From Rhodocaloribacter litoris (GTDB lineage: Bacteria > Bacteroidota > Rhodothermia > Rhodothermales > ISCAR-4553), in NCBI RefSeq assembly GCF_011682235.2, contig NZ_CP076718.1, forward strand, positions 1,254,693 through 1,318,692: a DNA stretch of 64,000 bases, read 5' to 3'. Each line of letters opens with the position of its first letter. The stretch's first letter is position 1. Below, piece by piece: positions 59,676 through 64,000 of the stretch. The notes under the pieces are model-generated. The model was not told the origin of the DNA, did no database searches, and saw nothing but the letters and a program-made list of their open reading frames with translations. The translations under genes and the position numbers were made by a program.

Positions 59676-61199
59676 TCATTCGACGTTCCCCATGAGCTTT
59701 CGCACGGCCGGGCTGACTAGGAGGGCAACCATTCCGGCCCCGCCCACGATCATCCCCACATTGAGGAAGAGGGCCGCCGGCGCCAGGTTCTCGAGCTGAC
59801 CGGCCACGAGACCGGCAATCAGGTTGCCCAGCGCCGACGCGATGAACCAGACGCCCATCATCTGGCCCACCCGGTTTTCCGGGGCCAGCTTCGTGATCGA
59901 GGACAGGCCCACCGGGGACAGGCACAGCTCCCCGCTGGTATGGAGCGCGTACGTCACGACCAGCCAGGCCGGAGAAACGGGATTCTCCGGCGTGGCGTGC
60001 GCGGCCCCCCAGGCCAGCACGAAGAAACCGGCCGCCAGCCCCAGCAACCCGAGCGCAAACTTCACCGGGATCGACGGGTTGGCGTTCCGGCGCGCCAGCG
60101 ACACCCACAGCATCCCGAACAACGGTGCCCCGATGATGATAAAGATGGGATTGACCGACTGCAACCACGAGGCCGGGGCTTCCCAGCCGAAAAGGACCCG
60201 GTCGGTGAGTCGCTCGGCGAACAGGTTCAGCGAAGACCCGGCCTGCTCGAAGCCGGACCAGAACATGGCGGCCAGGATGAAAAGCCAGAAGATGACGCCC
60301 AGCCTTTTCTTCTCCTCCCGCGTGTGCCCGGCCAGCAAGATGAGATAGGCGAAGTAGAGGACCGCCAGCACGACCACGACCACCCCCAGCGTCCTGGCCA
60401 CGGTCTCGATCGAGACCGCGAGCATACCGCTGGCGATCATCCAGGCGAGCAGGCCCAGCGTCCCCAGCACCGCCGCCGAAATCGCATAGAAACGCCGGCT
60501 CCGGGCGGCGAGCACCTCGGCCCCCTCGCCCGTTTTGAGATGGCCTGCCGCGCCGAGCATGCGTTCACCCAGCTTGTACTGGACCAGTCCCAGCACCATG
60601 CCGAAGCCCGCCGCCGAGAAGCCATAGTGCCAGTTGATGTTCTCACCGAGGTAACCACAGATGAGCGGCCCGATGAAAGCCCCCAGGTTGATGCCCATGT
60701 AGAAGATCGAGAAGCCGGCATCGCGCCGTGCCCCTCCCTCCGGATACAGCTCCCCCACGATGGTGCTCACGTTGGGTTTGAGCAAGCCCGTCCCGATGAC
60801 GATCAGGAGCAGCCCGCCGAAGAACGTCGGCAGGTCCGGCAGGCCGACGAGCGGGCCGGCCATTGTGAAGTGTCCCAGGGCAATGATGCACCCGCCCACG
60901 AAAACGGCTTTGCGCTGGCCCCACAGGTTGTCCGCAACCCAGCCGCCGGGCAGGGACAGCACGTACACGAAGAACGTGTAGAGCCCGTAGACGGCCGCGG
61001 CCGTTCCGTCCGAAAACCCCAGTCCCGGGTTGGCCCCGGCTGCGGCCGCCGTCATGAACAGCACCAGAAGCGCCCGCATCCCGTAGTAGCTGAACCGTTC
61101 CCACATCTCCGTGAAGAAAAGCGTGGCCAGCCCACCGGGATGCCCGAAAAAGGTTTTGCCCCTGGCCGAAGCGGCCCTCGGATCATTGGAAGAAGCCAT
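59676..61199 (-). CDS. POT/PTR family peptide transporter
   Basis: A 507-residue proton-coupled oligopeptide symporter with about 12-14 helices. The ExxERF motif is visible in FFTEMWERFSYYGMRALLVLF, the signature GGWVADNLWGQRK follows helix 2, and GINLGAFIGPLICGYLGENINWHYGF marks the PTR2 signature region. Conserved Lys/Glu residues in later helices are present by position. It is convergent with the lipase gene (16-base gap) and divergent from aspS across 279 bp. Di- or tripeptide uptake would complement the dipeptidase at 1 kb. Confidence 0.94.
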   Translation of the reverse strand: MASSNDPRAASARGKTFFGHPGGLATLFFTEMWERFSYYGMRALLVLFMTAAAAGANPGLGFSDGTAAAVYGLYTFFVYVLSLPGGWVADNLWGQRKAVFVGGCIIALGHFTMAGPLVGLPDLPTFFGGLLLIVIGTGLLKPNVSTIVGELYPEGGARRDAGFSIFYMGINLGAFIGPLICGYLGENINWHYGFSAAGFGMVLGLVQYKLGERMLGAAGHLKTGEGAEVLAARSRRFYAISAAVLGTLGLLAWMIASGMLAVSIETVARTLGVVVVVLAVLYFAYLILLAGHTREEKKRLGVIFWLFILAAMFWSGFEQAGSSLNLFAERLTDRVLFGWEAPASWLQSVNPIFIIIGAPLFGMLWVSLARRNANPSIPVKFALGLLGLAAGFFVLAWGAAHATPENPVSPAWLVVTYALHTSGELCLSPVGLSSITKLAPENRVGQMMGVWFIASALGNLIAGLVAGQLENLAPAALFLNVGMIVGGAGMVALLVSPAVRKLMGNVE

Positions 61200-61382
61200 G
61201 GTGTCACCGATCTCGTTTAACGGAAAAAAGCGCTACCGGCAAGGCCCCGGCAGGCGCGTCCTGCTCCGCAGCACCGGAACCCCCAAAGATAGAAAACCGC
61301 CAGGTCGGCGTCTAAACCAATTTTTCAGGATAATCTCGCCATTCGCCCGCGCCATTAAACGTATATTTATCGCCTCTTATGC

Positions 61383-61403
61383 GGGCCCTGGCGGCCCTTT
61401 TTT
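61383..61403 (+). terminator. Hairpin and U-tract in the aspS leader
   Basis: GGGCC (61383-61387) and GGCCC (61393-61397) pair around CTGGC, followed by six Ts (61398-61403). It lies about 75 bases before aspS, after an AT-rich patch (61355-61375) that looks like the promoter. It could be a leader attenuator, or a terminator of a short upstream transcript. Confidence 0.45.
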
Positions 61404-61478
61404 GTAGGTCACCGGCCGGATCGAGGGAACCGGTGCGTATCCGGCCTTTCCCCTTTCGTCGTCGAACACGCTGTTTTT

Positions 61479-63332
61479 ATGTCGATACAACCCCGCGCCC
61501 GTCTTCATATTCCACAGGACACCCACGGCCCCCGGACGCACACCTGTGGCGCGCTGCGTCGCGAGCACGTGGGGCAGGAGGTCGTGCTCAAAGGCTGGGT
61601 GGACACGCGCCGCGACCTCGGCGGCGTCATCTTCATCGACCTGCGCGACCGCTACGGGCTGACGCAGATCGTCTTCTCTCCCCAGGACGATCCGGAGGCG
61701 CATGCCCGGGCCGCCCCGCTGCGGAGCGAGTACGTCGTCTCCATCCGGGGCACGGTGGCCCTGCGGGCGGAGGAAACCATCAACCCGAAGCTGCCCACCG
61801 GCGACGTGGAGGTGCGGGTGCACGACCTCGTGGTGCTCAACCCGTCCGACCCGCCTCCTTTCACGGTCTCGGCCCACGAGGAAAAGCAGCAAAAGACGAG
61901 CGAGGACCTGCGCCTGCGGTACCGCTACCTGGACCTGCGGCGCCCCGAACTGCAGCGTAACCTGACGCTGCGCCACCGGCTCTACCAGGCCACCCGCCGC
62001 TACTTCGACCGGCACGGCTTCATCGAGATCGAAACGCCGGTGCTCATGAAGTCCACCCCGGAAGGCGCCCGGGACTACCTGGTGCCCAGCCGCCTGCATC
62101 CGGGCAAGTTCTACGCCCTGCCGCAGTCGCCCCAGACCTACAAGCAGATCCTCATGGTGGCCGGCTTCGACCGCTACTTCCAGATCGTCAAGTGCTTCCG
62201 GGACGAGGACCTGCGGGCCGACCGCCAGCCCGAGTTCACCCAGATCGACGTCGAGGTCTCCTTCGCCACCGAGGAGATGATCTATGCGCTGATGGAAGGG
62301 CTGATGCAGGCCATCTGGAAGGAGACGCGCGGGATCGACATCGCCACCCCCTTCCCGCGCCTGCGCTACGACGAAGCCCTGCGCACCTACGGCACCGACA
62401 AGCCGGACACCCGCTTCGGCCTCGAGATCCACGACCTGAGCGACGTCTTCCGGGGCTCCGGCTTCCGCGTCTTCGACGACATCCTGGCACGCGGCGGCCA
62501 CGTCGTCGCCCTCAACGTACCGGGCTACGGCGACCAGGGGCGCGGCTACATGGACCGGCTCGACAAGGACGTCGTGCGGCGCCGCATCGGGGCCGGCGGG
62601 CTGATCTACTTCCGCCTGCCCTCGGACGGCTCGCCCACGCTTTCCTCCGTCAAAGAGCACGTCCTGCCCACCCCGTACGTCGACGCCGCCGTGCAGGCCG
62701 TCGGCGCCCGGCCCGGAGACCTGGTGCTCGTGCTCGCCGGCCCCGCCCCCACCGTCTTCGAGCAGATGGGCGCGCTGCGCCTGCACATGGGGCAGGAACT
62801 CGCCCTCATCCCTCCCCCCGGCGAAGGCCCCTGGCACTTCGTCTGGATCACCGACTTTCCCCTGCTCGAATGGGACGAGGAGGAACGCCGCTTCGTGGCC
62901 CGGCACCATCCCTTCACCTCGCCCCATCCCGAGGACCTGGACAGCCTCTTCGACGACCCGGCCCGCACCCGGGCCCGGGCCTACGACCTCGTCCTCAACG
63001 GCTATGAGATCGGCGGCGGCTCCATCCGGATCCACCAGCCCGAACTCCAGCGCCAGATGTTCCACCTGCTGGGCATCGACGAGGCCGAAGCCCGCCAGCG
63101 CTTCGGCTTCCTCCTGGACGCCTTCCGCTACGGCGCCCCGCCGCACGGCGGCATCGCCTTCGGCGTCGACCGTATCGCCATGCTGCTCGCCGGCGGCACG
63201 TCGCTGCGCGACGTCATCGCCTTCCCCAAAACCCAGCGCGCCCAGGAACTGATGGTGCAATCGCCCGACACGGTAGACCCGCGCCAGCTCGAAGAACTCC
63301 ACATCCGCATCGTCCTGCCCGAAGAGGACTGA
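61479..63332 (+). CDS. aspS: Aspartyl-tRNA synthetase
   Basis: A 617-residue bacterial-type class IIb synthetase with a GAD insertion domain. The OB fold is HVGQEVVLKGWVDTRRDLGGVIFIDLRDRYGLTQIVF; the catalytic motif 1-2 region is LRLRYRYLDLRRPELQ, SPEGARDYLVPSR-type wording and QIVKCFRDEDLRADRQPEFTQIDVEVSF; motif 3 is GIAFGVDRIAMLLAGG. A distinct AsnRS is encoded in the window, consistent with a discriminating AspRS, although specificity cannot be read directly. The ATG at 61479 gives the standard start. Confidence 0.97.
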   Translation: MSIQPRARLHIPQDTHGPRTHTCGALRREHVGQEVVLKGWVDTRRDLGGVIFIDLRDRYGLTQIVFSPQDDPEAHARAAPLRSEYVVSIRGTVALRAEETINPKLPTGDVEVRVHDLVVLNPSDPPPFTVSAHEEKQQKTSEDLRLRYRYLDLRRPELQRNLTLRHRLYQATRRYFDRHGFIEIETPVLMKSTPEGARDYLVPSRLHPGKFYALPQSPQTYKQILMVAGFDRYFQIVKCFRDEDLRADRQPEFTQIDVEVSFATEEMIYALMEGLMQAIWKETRGIDIATPFPRLRYDEALRTYGTDKPDTRFGLEIHDLSDVFRGSGFRVFDDILARGGHVVALNVPGYGDQGRGYMDRLDKDVVRRRIGAGGLIYFRLPSDGSPTLSSVKEHVLPTPYVDAAVQAVGARPGDLVLVLAGPAPTVFEQMGALRLHMGQELALIPPPGEGPWHFVWITDFPLLEWDEEERRFVARHHPFTSPHPEDLDSLFDDPARTRARAYDLVLNGYEIGGGSIRIHQPELQRQMFHLLGIDEAEARQRFGFLLDAFRYGAPPHGGIAFGVDRIAMLLAGGTSLRDVIAFPKTQRAQELMVQSPDTVDPRQLEELHIRIVLPEED

Positions 63333-63498
63333 CCCGCAAACGGGAGGACGGGGGCGTCCGGTGCACCCGCCCTACCGGCAACGCGTCTTTCCACAGATAT
63401 TTCGTCTGATTTTACATATGAAACATTAAGTCGGCCGGCCCGGGAAGCGATACCCTACCTCGAACCCCCGACATCCGACAACGAAATCGCTCCCCTTC

Positions 63499-64000
63499 GT
63501 GATACGACCGCCGCTCATACGAGGTGTGTGCGGGCTGCTCGGACTCCTGATGGTCCTTCCCGCCCCCTCGCTCCTGGCGCAGCGGAGCCGGTACGACGTG
63601 CCCGTTCCGATCGCCGAAGCCCGGCGCGACGCGGACGGCGACTTCGTGCCGGATCGCCTCGGCGACACGCTGACCGTCGCCGGTTATGCCACCGTCGGCA
63701 CGGGGATCCTGCACGGCAGGCGGCTCCAGCTCTTCGTGCAGGATGCCTCGGCCGGCATCGCCGTCTTCGATGAAGCGATGCCGCAGCCCGTCCGGCAGGG
63801 CGACAGCCTGGTGGTCATCGGAGTGCTGGAGATGGACCGGGGCCTGACGGTGCTGCGCCCCCTCTACTACCACGCCCGCCCGGCGCGGGGAACGCCGCCG
63901 GCTCCCCTCGCGCTGTCGCTCGACGAAGCCGGGGAAGCCCACGAGGGCCGGCTGGTGCAGGTCACGGGACGGGTGCTCGTCTCCGACCGCACCCGCAGCG
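63499..64000 (+). CDS. Exported protein with an OB-fold-like domain, N-terminal part
   Basis: The open frame begins at a GTG at 63499 and runs off the end of the window, giving about 167 visible residues. A signal peptide (IRGVCGLLGLLMVLPAPSLLAQ) leads into a calcium-loop-like DADGDFVPD segment, then LTVAGYATVGTG, LQLFVQDASAGIAVFDEAM, QGDSLVVIGVLEMDRGLTVLRPLYY and, after a linker, a second unit starting LVQVTGRVLVSDR. The two units look like OB-fold nucleic-acid- or ligand-binding-style repeats found before other domains in exported proteins. The rest is not in the window, so no function is given. Confidence 0.72.
   Translation, partial: MIRPPLIRGVCGLLGLLMVLPAPSLLAQRSRYDVPVPIAEARRDADGDFVPDRLGDTLTVAGYATVGTGILHGRRLQLFVQDASAGIAVFDEAMPQPVRQGDSLVVIGVLEMDRGLTVLRPLYYHARPARGTPPAPLALSLDEAGEAHEGRLVQVTGRVLVSDRTRS

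Overview
This 64 kb window is chromosomal DNA from a GC-rich, Gram-negative bacterium. The best fit is the Rhodothermota/Bacteroidota lineage (Rhodothermus/Salinibacter-like), which I infer from gene content rather than from a marker gene. Supporting signs are a 2,178-residue secreted protein with a C-terminal domain of the type IX secretion (T9SS) sorting type, a GWxTD-domain protein, a DUF5687 ABC permease, an Omp85 outer-membrane protein, several lipoproteins, and a two-component hybrid sensor with a Reg_prop/Y_Y_Y periplasmic region. I see no rRNA, tRNA, prophage, integrase or CRISPR array. Most of the window is ordinary core genome.

Layout. 1-9.3 kb: end of a HutF-like deiminase, an M19 dipeptidase lipoprotein, a TIM-barrel isomerase-like protein, a CRTAC1-like FG-GAP lipoprotein overlapping a PLP decarboxylase, an Omp85 protein and a secreted amidohydrolase. 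9.4-13.5 kb: a 1,360-residue hybrid sensor kinase. 13.8-18.7 kb: NAD synthetase, MutY and three membrane proteins. 18.8-21.7 kb: a CIRCE-controlled groES-groEL pair and a SIMPL protein, with a shared bidirectional terminator. 21.8-25 kb: AsnRS and a GWxTD protein. 25.2-31.7 kb: the giant T9SS-type protein. 31.8-36.5 kb: a phosphoesterase and a pdhA-pdhB-pdhC operon with a readable promoter and leader. 36.7-40 kb: an ECF sigma factor with a soluble zinc anti-sigma protein, a DPM1-like glycosyltransferase and isocitrate dehydrogenase. 40.3-44.4 kb: a PAS histidine kinase, a response regulator and a receiver-HD-GYP protein in one overlapping operon. 44.4-48.1 kb: a homologue of the tRNA-queuosine mannosyltransferase, an orphan small protein, ComF, a CcmA-like ATPase and a DUF4399 lipoprotein. 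48.1-48.9 kb: a non-coding stretch holding a 260-bp MITE-like element. 48.9-55.2 kb: an ABC exporter pair, an anion permease, a ferrochelatase-like protein lacking the usual catalytic histidine, an RluA pseudouridine synthase and an MmcQ protein. 55.7-64 kb: flavin reductase, YceI, dienelactone hydrolase, a polyprenol-kinase-like protein, a lipase-like hydrolase, a POT peptide transporter, AspRS and the start of an exported protein.

I did not find an obvious undescribed multi-gene system. The observations most worth checking are the MITE-like element with 16-bp terminal inverted repeats and a 5-bp target duplication next to an ABC transporter operon; the ferrochelatase family member with His-to-Arg changes and a Cys-rich tail; the bacterial member of the queuosine mannosyltransferase family; the hairpin with a U-tract between groES and groEL; the paired palindromes around the pdh promoter; and the HD-GYP protein with a degenerate GYP motif.
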